From: Acanthamoeba castellanii str. Neff
Taxonomy: Eukaryota; Discosea; Longamoebia; Acanthamoebidae
Assembly (NCBI RefSeq): GCF_000313135.1
Contig: NW_004457265.1
Coordinates: forward strand, 39,019-103,018
Length of the DNA stretch: 64,000 bases
Reading direction: 5' to 3'
The first letter of the stretch is position 1; each line of letters starts with the position of its first letter. Below the pieces are notes generated by a model that made no database searches, had not been told where the DNA came from, and saw nothing but the letters and a program-made list of their open reading frames with translations. The position numbers and the translations under genes are program-made. Positions 34,357-44,832 of the stretch are shown here, piece after piece.

Positions 34357-36254
34357 ATGATGATGGATTACACGTTGTCCACGTCGGTCGAAGATTTGGG
34401 CCAGCTTGCGGCGCTCGGCGGCAGTCCGATGGTGGGATGTTCAACCAACAACGACAGCGGCTTCGCCACTCGGCACACTGTCATCATAGAAGGTACACGT
34501 TCCCCTTTTGTTCAATTTCATCTTTGAAGAGAAGAAAATCACATCTCGCCCGCCCCCTCTCATCTCTGTGTAGTGGTGGAAGGACTCGAATTCGAGGGCG
34601 GAGGCGACCGCCGGTACTACGTCAAGCTCAGCCTCGAGAACGCACAGTGGCACACGCAGCCTTCGCTCAAGTCGCGCAACCCGGCCTGGCGCGAGTACTT
34701 CATCGGGTACTTACGCCCTCCCTGCGCCTTCCTTGGCACCCCACCCCCAACTACCCAACCGCACCAAGCACGGTGTGTGTCGTGTGCTTGAGGTCCAACA
34801 TTGGTTGGTTGCGTTGTGGTGTGTGACCTGTCAGTCCCGATCTGGGTTGACCAATTACAACTCTCGTGTGCGACGCGTTGTGATGTTGTGTGTGTTGTGT
34901 GTGTGTGTGTGTTGTGTGTGTGTGTGTGTGTCGTGTGTGTGTGTGTGTGTGTGGCTTGTCTAACACTGCGACCACTATCGCTCGTGCAGGGAGTTTGTGG
35001 GCACGAAGCTGGAGTCGCCGTCGATCGTGATCCGGGTCAAGTACCGCGGCCGCGCGCGGAAGCACCACTTTGGGATGTGCAAGATTCCGCTGCTCTCCGT
35101 GTCGGGCACCGAGTCGCAGGACCGGTGGTACGACCTCAACCCAGCGACCGCCACCAGCAGCACCAGCAAGCAGCAGCAGCGCCAAGTCCACCGCCCAGCC
35201 CAAGCTGCGGCTGCGGATCACGTGCCGCAAGTGCTACGATAAGAAGAGCGAGGTGGAGGTCGAGGTGCAGCTGATCAACAGCATCATCGGCCAGGAGCGC
35301 GACGTGGTGGCGCGCAACACGGCCAAGATCGCCGAGCTCACCGCCGCGGCCGGGTCCAGCAGGGCCTCCAAGAGCAAGCAGAAGGTGCAGAAGCTGCTGC
35401 GCGAGATCACCCACGCCAACAAGAAGATACGCGCGCTCCAAGCCAAGAAGCAGGTCCTCCTCGACAAGGCCCGGCAGCGCAAGATCCTCCTCTCCCAGTC
35501 CGAAGCCAACTTCTGCGTTCCATGTACGTGTGTGTGTGTGTGTGTGTGTCGTGTGTGGTGTGTGCGTGTGTGCGTGTGCGTATAAGTGTGCGGTGGAGGC
35601 TGATTAGTTTGAAATGTGTGTGTAGCGCTGCAGCAGGGCCAGCGGCGAGAGGAGCTGCACGAGCGGCTGCTCACGATTCGCACGAAGCTGCGCCGGGAAC
35701 ACGAAGCGTTCGAGTTCCACAAGCGCTACTCGGGCGAGGTCGAGGGCGCCGACAAGGAGGACTGGACCCAGAACACCGACGAGCTCAAGCGGCGCCTGGC
35801 CTACCTCAAGAACCGCGAGCGGGCCTACATGGCCCTCCTCCAGGAGGCTGCCCGTAGAGAGAAGCTCGACGGCGGCAGCGACGATCACAACGGCAGCGGC
35901 GGCGGCGGTGATGAAGAAGAGCTGTTCGAGGTGCTCGACAATGCGACGGGGCCGATGGACAAGATGAAGGTGGTGCGACTTCGGTCGAGCAAGAACAACG
36001 CGGAGCCGGCGCCGCTGGCGGCGGCGATGAAGGCGGCCGGCGAGAAGCGGCGCCCGAGCGTGGTGGGCGCCACGGCGAGCGAGGACCTGGCGCGGGCCAG
36101 CTCCCCGTTCCCCGGCGTGCCGTTCCATGGTGAGGGCGACACCAGCTTCTCGGCGCTGAAGGGCGCCAAGAAGGAGCGCCTCACCGAGCTGCTCATGGCC
36201 CGCCACGACGACGACGAGTACAACTACCTCGAGGACTACAACTTCCTCATTTGA
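34357..36254 (+). CDS. C2-domain protein with coiled coils
   Basis: Exons 34357-34492, 34574-34706, 34990-35523, 35626-36254. The lengths sum to 1432, one base too many; removing one A in the CAG tract at about 35168-35170 restores 476 codons, so either the assembly has an error or the gene is frameshifted. Residues about 45-145 form a C2-like beta-sandwich: VVEGLEFEG, YYVKLSLENAQWHTQPSLKS, RNPAWREYF, IRVKYRGRARKHHFGMCKI. The calcium-binding aspartates are mostly absent, so lipid or protein binding without calcium is more likely. Two coiled coils follow (KSKQKVQKLLREITHANKKI and the REELHERLLTIRTKLRREHE region), then a Gly/Ser linker and the acidic-aromatic end YLEDYNFLI. Polyadenylation signal at 36334-36339. 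Confidence 0.75.
34885..34962 (+). repeat. GT microsatellite in C2 gene intron
   Basis: Nearly pure GT run within intron 2 of the C2-domain gene, on the coding strand. Confidence 0.9.
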
Positions 36255-36381
36255 GGCTTTTATGTGTGAATACGTTTGGCGTCCCTTTTTGTGTGAATAT
36301 TTTAGTTTATTTTGTAAACATTAAATTTCTTCCAATAAAATTATAAATACTGTTATCACCAACATTCTGTCACCATTATCT

Positions 36382-36612
36382 TCAGCTCGAGGTGGTGTCG
36401 GGTATGGCTTCGACGCGTCCGTCGGGGTATCTGCGGCACCACGCTCCGTTTATCCTGACCACCTGCGGCAAGCCCATGGCATCAGCTCGGGCCGCCGCCT
36501 TCCTCACCTCCTCCGCCATGAGTGCTTCCGCCCGCTCCCGCCCTATCTCGTCGATAATCGACCTGGAGCCGCCTCTACTGCTGCCTTTGCCCTCGTCCTT
36601 CTTGTCTGCCAT
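36382..36612 (-). CDS. Small hypothetical basic protein
   Basis: Open frame of 76 codons from MADKKDEGKGSSRGG to DTTSS; the frame is open upstream to 36735 (117 codons). A Lys/Gly/Arg/Ser start, a central charged helix (IDEIGRERAEALMAEEVRKA) and an end rich in Arg/Trp/Pro (INGAWCRRYPDGRVEAIPD) make it look protein-like. It lies between the C2 gene and the GH63 gene, 15 or more bases after the latter's stop on the same strand. No family recognised. Confidence 0.5.
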   Translation of the reverse strand: MADKKDEGKGSSRGGSRSIIDEIGRERAEALMAEEVRKAAARADAMGLPQVVRINGAWCRRYPDGRVEAIPDTTSS

Positions 36613-36749
36613 GCTCAACAATCTTTGCGTTTCACCGTTGGGCAGCGCCAAAATGTCTTTGTAACGTACGACCATTTCGGTGAAGCCAGCGCCTAAAAAG
36701 TTCGTCCAATGGTTGCTGACTGGCACTAAACTCAACTTCTTTCGAAGAC

Positions 36750-39700
36750 TCAGTTGGCGTAGGGCTGGATGTCTATGAGTGCGACCTGGACGCTGTCATC
36801 GCCGGCATGGTTCCACCGGAGCTCGAGCTTGAGCGGAACCGAACTCTTGACGGTGACCTGCGGGCGCGACGCCGCGCTGGTGCGTGCCTCGCACGACAGG
36901 TCGAGCCACCCGTCGCGCCCGAACGGGTACTGGGTCACCCCGTGTGCCTCCAACTGCCTCACGTCCCACACCAGCAGGCCTGCCCCCCACAAACGCATTG
37001 CTCGTCTTAGGCGTTGTGCCGTGTCGCATGTGTCGTTGGTCGTGTGCGGCGTGGATCGTGTCATGTGCGCACCTTTCTCGACGTAAGGCCTGAGACCGAT
37101 CACGTACTCGAGGAAGATGGCGATCGGGCCGAGACCGCTCCATCCCACAAAGTCCCTGATTCACACACACACGGCCCCAGGTCAGCGCGCGCAGAGACGC
37201 CCCAGGGGGGCGGCCGGTGGTGCGTACTTCTTGGCGGGCGAGCCGGGGGCGGCGCTGGACGGGCTGTAGTTCTCCCACACGGTGCCGGTCTGCTGGTGGA
37301 CGTCGACCACGGCCCGGTGGTGGTTGGCCGCGATCTCGTAGGCCAGCTCGTCCTGCCCGTTCTTCGTCAGCCCGCGCAGCACCTGCACGTTTCGTGCGCG
37401 AGTAGTAGCAGTAGACGAGAATTAATGCTGCGGCAGCTGTAGCAAGAGAGAAAGAGAACAGAGAGAGAAGGCCAGTGGTTCACAAACCATGTAGTTGGTG
37501 GGCGCCCAGACACCGCCGTTCCAGTAGTCGCCATTCTCTGCGAATTTGGGATGGTCGCGGCTAGGGAGGAGAGGAGAAGGACGTCAACACACGCACGACA
37601 CACGACACACGACACACGACACACGACACACGACACACGACACACGACACAGGGGCACGCACCTAAGGGCGGGCACGCGGTGGGGCGTCTTGAATTCGGC
37701 GGGGTTGTCCAGATGGCCGACGAACGTGGCCAGGCGCTCCTGGGGCACCACGCCCGCGAGGAGGGTCCAGTAGGCCCCGATGGTCTTGACCTCCGACAGG
37801 CCCTCTCGCTTGCCCTTCTCCTGGCCCGTCAGTCGGCTCAGCCTGTGCAGACCAAGCCATTAAACCACCATTAAATCTGTACACGTCGCACATACCACCG
37901 CACACGCCGCATCACGAGTAAGTGAAGTGAATGCTAAGCTTGCCTGCGGTCATGGTAGAACCCGACGGTGTCATCCCACATGGCGTCGTTGATGAACTTG
38001 GTGAGCTGTTCGACCTCTTCACGGAGGTCGCTCAGGTCGACCTCCCACTCGCTCTCCTGTCGAGACAGAAAAAAATGAGTTGAGCCAACCGACGCTGTTT
38101 TCTGTACCACGTTTGTTCGTTGGCAGCTCGATCGCATGTACCTTAGCTCCGCTGTCGCGGACGACCTGGTGCATGTCGAGCAGCACCTTGGCCGATAGAA
38201 CGGCGTGGGCGCACGCATCGATCCACGCCATGTGCCCGTGGTCCACCCACGCATTGCACCCTGCACTCCCCCCCCCCCGACAGCCCCGCTTAGCGCGACG
38301 TTCGGGCATTGCAAAGCTACCGAGGTACGCACCTTCGGGAATGCGCGGCTGGTTGTCCATTCCGCAGCCGAGGCCGCAGGTCCAGTAGGTGCCATCGGGC
38401 CACGTTCTGTGCTTGCGCATCCTAAGGAGAAAAACGAATCGTCAGGACGACGACAACGGTGGTGGTGGGTGGTGGGAGGTGAGCAAAAAGAGGCAAAGTC
38501 GTACCAGCGGTGATAGCCCAGCAGAGGGAAGAAGATGTTCTTGATTCGCTGCACGTCGCCAAAGTTCTGGAAGTACTCCCACTCTTCCCACGGCAGCACG
38601 TTGGGCCCTGCACGCGACAAAACCTTCTCAGTAGGTAGTCTTCTTCTTCTTCGCCTGCTTCTTCTTCTTCTTCTTCTCCGCTTCTTCTTCTTCTTCTGCT
38701 TCTGCTTCTTCTTCTGCTTCTTCTTCTTCTTCTTCTTCTGCTTCTTCTTCTTCTTCTGCTTCTTCTTCTTCTTCACTCAAAATATCGTTACGTGGCGCGT
38801 ACCGGTGGATGTGGGGTCGTGTCGGTGGAACTGGTCCTGGCCGTCCCACTGGTGGATCTCGCGGCTTATGAACCTACGCAGGGAATGCCGCCAGTTAGGT
38901 GGGGTGCCCCAGAGGCCTCGAGTGCAGAGCTTGAGCGGTAGATGTGTACCCGTCGGGATGCTGCTTGGCGTAGAAGTTGTCCAGCGTGCGCTGGAAATCG
39001 AACGCACGCGACCCGTACCTACCAGCGGGAGAAGCCACCACATTCATCAGCACAAACGCATACTCGGTGCGTGCGGTGCGTGCGGCGTGTGTGTGTGTGT
39101 GTGTGTGCGGTACCTGGCGAAGAGGAGGATGAAGCCGAGTCCCACATGAAGAGACAGTTGTTGAACGCAGTGTCGATGAAGTTGGACACGAAGCCGTTCT
39201 CCGTCCCCGCGGGCTTGATGTTACGAAAGGCCTGGCGGTGCAAGAATGAATGGAATTAGCAACGCAACGCGCTGAGGGCAAGAAGAAGAGTTGAAGGTGG
39301 TGATGGTAGTGGTGGGTGGTGGTACGATCTCCCAGGTGGACCAGTAGCAGTCGATGGCCTCCTGGTGCCCCTCCCAGAAGGGCGTGGGCAGGCGGGCCTT
39401 GACGTCGCTGAAGGCCGGTATGGGGTCCGTGTAGGGCTCCAGGGTGCTCTTTGTGCTGCTTTGGCTCTTGCCCTGGTGCTCGCCATCTTGAGGCTTGCCC
39501 TGGATGTAGGGGTTGAAGGCGACCATGGGCTCCTTGTAGTAGAAGTCGAGGTAGGCCCTCGTGTTCTCCTCGCGCCGTCTAACGTACATGTTGCGATCTG
39601 GATTGAATCGAAACTGGCGCCAGTTGAAGTTGTTGTTGATGTGGAGGCCACTGCTCGAGATGGCGAAAAGAGCTTGTCCAGGCGGGCCGAGAGAAAGGAT

Positions 39701-39772
39701 GAAGAGGCAGAGCGTGCCCGTGAAGAAGGCGAAGAAGATCAATCCAGCACTCAGCAGCTGCCTTCTGCGCAT
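36750..39772 (-). CDS. GH63-like glycoside hydrolase with N-terminal membrane anchor
   Basis: Thirteen exons: 39772-39326, 39231-39114, 39018-38950, 38873-38803, 38607-38505, 38421-38333, 38260-38142, 38056-37944, 37842-37663, 37560-37488, 37382-37228, 37155-37073, 36979-36750. The sum is 1850, one base short of 617 codons. Exon 2 lacks one base near 39134: after MWDS the frame should read AFILLFAR. Residues 1-30 are a signal anchor (LLSAGLIFFAFFTGTLCLFI). The (alpha/alpha)6 blocks follow in order: WEGHQEAIDCYWSTWEI, DGFISREIHQW, NVLPWEEW, GLGCGMDNQPR, HGHMAWIDAC, ENGDYWNGGVWAPTNYM, ENYSP, GWSGLGPIAI. These fit GH63-type enzymes, which include processing glucosidase and mannosylglycerate hydrolases; the substrate is not decided. 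Intron 8 is GC-AG. Confidence 0.82.
37577..37650. repeat. Heptamer repeat ACACGAC in GH63 intron
   Basis: About ten copies of a 7-base unit in the intron between exons 9 and 10 of the GH63 gene. Confidence 0.9.
38639..38780. repeat. CTT/CTG trinucleotide tract in GH63 intron
   Basis: About 140 bases of TTC and TGC triplets in intron 4 of the GH63 gene; the apparent Lys/Glu coding frames across it are artefacts. Confidence 0.9.
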
Positions 39773-40154
39773 ACACCTGTGGATTGAATTGGCCAACGTG
39801 CTCTATGTGCCAGCCTCAAGCTTGACGCGAGCGATGTTGATTTACACGATGAATCGAACCGAATCGCCACGACATCTCGTTTTGAGTACAAAAAAAAGAA
39901 AGAAAAAGAAACTCGTTGCTGACGTCAGCGATCCTTTCCTCCCCAAGGTTGACGTGCGAATGCAGCGTAGTGGAAGAAAGCCTCATGTTGGACCAGACAC
40001 CAAGCAGAGACTGTCCTTGAATAGTGATGGGATGTATTTGTCAAACGTCCAAACAACCACGTAGTGGTATAAAAAAATGAAAAATGTGTAGGTCACACAG
40101 GCGTCGCATATGCAGCGGCTGCTAGTGCGTATTCAAGCTTGCGAATTCGAAGCT
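39773..40154. other. Intergenic, no gene seen
   Basis: Between the start of the GH63 gene and the 3' end of CAA lectin A. No coding or RNA pattern found. Confidence 0.5.
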
Positions 40155-43100
40155 TTAAGGGCACTGGGGGAGGTGGACCTCGCCACTCCCGGTGCCGGTC
40201 AGCGTGCGCGCGGCCACGTTGCCGTTGATCTGCGCGTTGGTGAGCGACACGTCGGCCAGCGGTGCCAGCAGGTTGCCCTGGAAGTTGAAGCTGCTCACGC
40301 TCACGCTCGTCGCCGAGCACACGTTCCACGTCATGCGCCCGTTGGCCACGCCCCCGATGTCCAGATCGAATCCGGAGAACTCGACGGCGTCGCTGCCGAC
40401 CACGTTGATGACGACCTGCTCGACGGCCGAGGCGTCGTCGAAGGCGAAGCTGATCCACGAGGCGGCAGCGAGCTGGGCGGTGGTGATGGTGAAGGTCTGC
40501 GAGGCGCTGTCGGAGCCGGCGAAGGTGAGGCGGTTGCCGGCGCCCACGGTGGGTGCGGTGCCCTGAGCGCTGCACAGCGAGCTGGAGGCCGACGAAAGCG
40601 CCGACTCAATGGCACCAAAGTTGACGCCTGCGCGTGAGAAGAAGAGGTCAGTGGGACGAACGGCTATGGCGGAGAGAGGCGTGGTTGTACCAGTAATGGA
40701 GGTGATGTCGCCGGTGATGGCCTGGCCGTTGCGGAACGACACGCCGGTCACGGTGGTAGAGGCGGGGGTCACAAGGTTGCCGCACTGGATCTCACCCGTT
40801 ACGTCAACGGTCGAGCCCGAACTGTGTGTAGATAATTGGTGAGCTCACTTTCGATCGAAACACGAAAGCTATTGGTGGAGAAGACGTACGCAATGAGAGT
40901 GGCCTGGTTGGCGGCGTCGCCGCTGCAGGTGAGCCTGGTGCCGAAGCCGAAGCTGCGCACGAACACGCTGCCGTCGACGGCCACCTTGCCCCACACGTCG
41001 CCGTTGGTCATGTTGAAGGCGAACTGCCTGTCGGCGTTGCCGGAGAGGAACACGTTGTAGGCCGCCGCGCCGCCGAAGAACGAAGGCGGGCACGCTGGCG
41101 GGGTCGAAGGCGAGGGAGAGGCCGACGGCGAAGCCGAGGGCGATGCGGCGGGCGAAGCAGAAGCCGAGGGAGCGGGCGAGTTGGAGGGCGACGAAGAGGG
41201 CGACGCGGACGGCGAAGCCGACGAAGAGGGCGACGCGGCGGGCGACGCCGAAGCCGATGCGGCAGGCGAGGCAGAGGGCGACGACGAGGGCGACGCAGCG
41301 GGCGAAGCCGAAGCCGACGCGGCGGGCGAGGCAGAGGGCGAAGCTGAGGCCGACGCGGCAGGCGACGACGAGGCCGAAGGAGCAGGCGAGTTCGAGGGCG
41401 ACGACGAGGGCGACGAAGAGGGCGATGAAGAGGGCGAGGGCGTGGCGGAAGCCGAAGGCGTGCTCGAGGGCGACGACGAAGGCTGAGGGGTCGATACGAT
41501 GGTGGAAGGCGAAGGCGATGCCGGCACGCTCGAGGGCGAGGCAGAGGGCGAGGCCGATGGCGAGGGCACGGGAGTGGGGCACTCGGGCACGTGCACCTCA
41601 CCGCCGCCGCTGCCGCTCATGGTCTGCGCGACCACGTTGCCCACAATCTGACCGTTCTCGACGATCAGCGACGAGTTGAAGGCCAGCAGGTTGCCCTCCA
41701 GACCGAAGCCGCGCACGGTGACCAGGTCAGCAGAGCACACAACATAGGTGATGTAGGCGCCCGGCACGCCGCCGTTGTTGATGCCAAAGTTGGTGAAGGT
41801 GAGGTTCTCGCTACCCACGATGGTCACCACCACGCTCTGCACGGCCGACGCGTTGGGGAAGTTGAAGGTGGCCGACGAGGCGACGTTGATGTCCGACGCG
41901 TTGACGGTGAAGGCCTGCGTGGCGTTGGCCGAGCCGGCGAACGAGATCTCCCTCCACGGCGACACCGTGGCGGGCACGCCGCCAGCGGCGCATAGGGCGT
42001 TGGCGGTGGCGTTGAGCTGCTCGGCCTCAGCGGTGAAGTTGACGCCCGTGATGTTCTGCACGCTGCCCAGCAGCGGTCGGCCGTTGGCGAAGCCCGGCAG
42101 GGAGATGAGCTCGGCCGAGTTCTCGGCGACGAGGGTGCCGCACTGAACGCCGCCCTGGAAGTTGATCGTGGTGTTCTCGCCGGCGACGATGACCGATGCG
42201 ACCGACGCGTTGCACGGCACGATGCGCGAGCCGACGCCGAAGCTGATGGCGCGCAGGCTGCCGTTGGTGGCTAGGCGGCCCTCAACGTCGCCGCTGGTCA
42301 TGTCGAAGGTGTAGTTGGCACCCTCGCGGCCGAGCAGGAACACGTTGTAGGCCGACACGTTGGCGCCGAAGAGGGGCGCCGGGCAGAGGGGAGTGGCCGA
42401 GGGCGAAGGCAGAGGCGACGCGGAAGCCGAGGGCGAAGGCTGAGGAGTCGACACGATGGTGGACGGCGAGGGCGACGCCGGAGCCGAAGCCGAGGGCGAA
42501 GGCGAAGGCGAGTTCGAAGCCGACGGCGAGGGAGACGCCGAGCGGGAAGGCGAAGCCGAGGCGGAGATCGAAGGGGAGGCGGAGGCAGAAGCCGCGGGTG
42601 AGGCAGAGGCCGACGACGAAGGCGACGCCGCAGGCGAAGAAGAAGCCGAGGCCGCAGGGGAGGCGGAGGCAGAAGCTGCGGGGGAGGCCGAGGCAGACGC
42701 CGCAGGGGAGGCAGAGGCGGAAGTCGAGGGCGAGGCCGACGATGACGGCGACGCGACTGGCGAGGCAGAGGCAGAAGCCGAGGGCGAGGCTGAGGACGAC
42801 GGGGAAGCGGAAGCCGAGGGCGAAGCCGACGACGAAGGAGAAGCGGAAGCCGAGGGCGAGGCCGACGACGAGGGAGAAGCAGAAGCCGAGGGGGAGGCAG
42901 AGGCTGAGGCCTCGGGCGAAGCCGAAGGCGAGGGCGCGGGAGTGGGGCACGTGGGGACGTGCACCTCACCGCTGCCGGCGCCAGTCAGGGAGAGCGCCAC
43001 AACGTTGCCGAGCAGCTGCGCGTTCTGGATAGTCACGGCCGACGAGGGCGCCAGCAGGTTGCCGTAGAGGCCGAAGTTCGTGAACGATGCGGTGGGCGCC

Positions 43101-43902
43101 TCGCACACGACATAGGTCACCAGGCCAGAGCTCACGCCGTTGAGGAAGGTCTGGAAGCCGCCCATGTTGATGGCGCTCGAGCCCACAATGTTGACCACCA
43201 CCTGCTCGACTGCAGAGGCGTCGGGCACGGTGAGAGTGAGCGACGACGCGGCGTTGATGTCGGCCACGTTGACGGTGAAGGCCTGCGAGGCTCCGCTGGT
43301 GCCCTGCAGCGTGATGGCGTTGCCCGACCGCGTGGCGCCAATTCCGCCGGCCGAGCAGAGCGACGAGGCCTGCGCCTGGAGCTCGGTCTTGGCCGCAGCA
43401 AAGTCGATTCCGGTGAGGTCGGACACGCTGCCCTGCACCAGCTGGCCGTTGTTGGCGAAGCCGGGCAGGGTGACGATGGTGGCCGAGCTCTCGGTGACGA
43501 GCGAGCCGCACTGCAGACCGCCGGAGAAGCTCACCGACGAGCTCGCTCTGAAGAATGCCAAACACACAAGAGTGAGCACTATGAACTAATTAAAGTTAAA
43601 GTATGAGAGTTGTGTGATCACGCGCACCCTCCGATGACGGCGGTGGGAGTGGAGGCGTTGCAGTTGCCGAGGCGAGTGCCGACGCCGGCGTTGACGGCGC
43701 GGAAGTTGCCGTTGCTGGCCACGCGGCCCTCAACGTCGCCGTTGGTGAGATCGAAGGTGTTGGCAGCCGAGCCGCCGCCGAGGAGGAACACGTTGTAGGC
43801 CGAAGCCGAGCCGAAGAAGGACGGAGGGCAGGTCTGCGCGGCAGCGAAGCTGGCACAGAGGCCCACGAGGACGACGCACAATGCAAGTTGTGCTCTCATC
43901 AT
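40155..43902 (-). CDS. Jonah-type cyst-wall lectin A: three CAA domains
   Basis: Exons 43902-43628, 43547-40890, 40821-40691, 40627-40155; 1178 residues. Signal peptide at residues 1 to about 24 (LALCVVLVGLCASFAAAQTC). Three choice-of-anchor-A domains, at about 23-288, 474-743 and 903-1178, each begin with PxxFG or LFG, YNVFLLG (or YNVFLSG) and a GDVEGR/GDVWGK block, and end with the GNVVA...GSGEVHVP block. They are joined by Ser/Pro/Ala spacers (SPSASPS) of about 185 and 160 residues. In Acanthamoeba, Jonah lectins with CAA domains are secreted cyst-wall proteins that bind cellulose; that function is inferred here from the domain. The gene shares layout and most sequence with 53886-57371 in opposite orientation. 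The third domain has two introns that its partner lacks. Confidence 0.88.
41100..41575. repeat. Coding repeat: Ser/Pro/Ala spacer 2 of lectin A
   Basis: Short degenerate 6- and 12-base units (GCCTCGCCCTCG-like on the coding strand) encode SPSAS-type spacers. A comparable tract at 42390-42945 is spacer 1. Both are open in other frames on both strands, which creates large false ORFs. Confidence 0.85.
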
Positions 43903-44832
43903 GTCGTTGGTGGTGGTGGTGGCGATGATCGTTGGAGTCTAGCTGGTCTTGATCGGTGGTGAGCTCTTGAGTCCCTGTTACGACGATAGAGCAGGAATTG
44001 GTAGGCGTGCAGCTGAGGGCGCTGGCTAGAGGCCTGTAGAGTTGGTGCTGGTGCTGTCGGTGAAAGGGTAGAGTGAAGAATATGGGGTACCGAATGCGAG
44101 CCTTAAATACATTGGTCGCGGGCGAGCTCCGCTCTCTTCCAGCCGGGTTTTCGGGGCGCTCTACCCCAGGGCTCCTGGTTGAACGCGCCCTTTGGACCGG
44201 TCATGATCACTGTCGCAGGGCAAGCGAGCCCCACAAGGCCGTAGAACATGCCAAGAACGGGCCATTGTTGTATCTGATCTCTCTGTGTTGCGTGCGTAGC
44301 GACAAGCCTGCCAGGCACCAGTTAAAACTCGGTTTCGCCCGAATTTTCCCCATTCTGCCCAATCGGGCGAGACCAGGTGTAAACGGGTCGAAATATCACA
44401 AAAACAATTCGGACCCAGCAGGAACGGCAGGAAGTGTGGCCTCTCCTCTGGTTGTCACAATTATATGCCCAGTGGATGGTAGTATTTGTGTTGAATTGTA
44501 GTATTTTTGCCTGGACGGACAAGAAGTGAACGAAATTGATTTTGGCAACGGTACCCCTGAGGAATTCATAATATGGGGGGGGGCTTAGGTTGTGGCACGT
44601 ACCCACTTCCTACCGGCGTTCCATCCACATAAAGCAGGTAGCAGCGGCATGTGCCGAGCAGTGTCATCCACACTGGACTGGCCACGCTGGTTCGCTTGCA
44701 ACGACTAGACACACCGCAAGAAATGGTTCAGATTTCCGGGTATTGAAACGAGCACAAACTGTTTCTTATCATTTTCTCTGGTGAGGCCAAGCACAAAAAG
44801 ATGTGAGGACCTGGACCACATTCACCGAGAAG
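43903..44832. other. Divergent intergenic region, promoter of lectin A
   Basis: About 930 bases between lectin A (minus) and the metallophosphoesterase (plus). A TATA-like site is at 44101-44110. The 44.2-44.7 kb part holds no readable gene; a G-run lies near 44575. Confidence 0.5.
44101..44110 (-). promoter_or_regulatory. TATA-like GTATTTAAGG upstream of lectin A
   Basis: Read on the minus strand about 200 bases before the ATG at 43902. Lectin B has a near-identical GTATTTAAAG in the same region, and the sequence following the box is also similar, so the promoters share origin. Confidence 0.55.

Noticed and set aside
34885..35590. Cys-Val repeat peptides (CVCVCV) as possible Cys-rich proteins
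   Set aside because: They are translations of GT microsatellites in introns.
38628..38849. Lys/Glu-rich minus-strand protein
   Set aside because: Translation of a CTT/CTG triplet tract in a GH63 intron; flanking splice sites and codon sum support removal.
41143..43067. Long Arg/Ala/Glu/Gly-rich frames on the plus strand and in shifted minus frames over lectin A
   Set aside because: They are shadows of the Ser/Pro/Ala spacer repeats, which stay open in most frames because of their composition.
44073..44501. Plus-strand 142-codon frame between lectin A and the phosphoesterase
   Set aside because: No protein-like pattern, and it overlaps the lectin A promoter and 5' leader.
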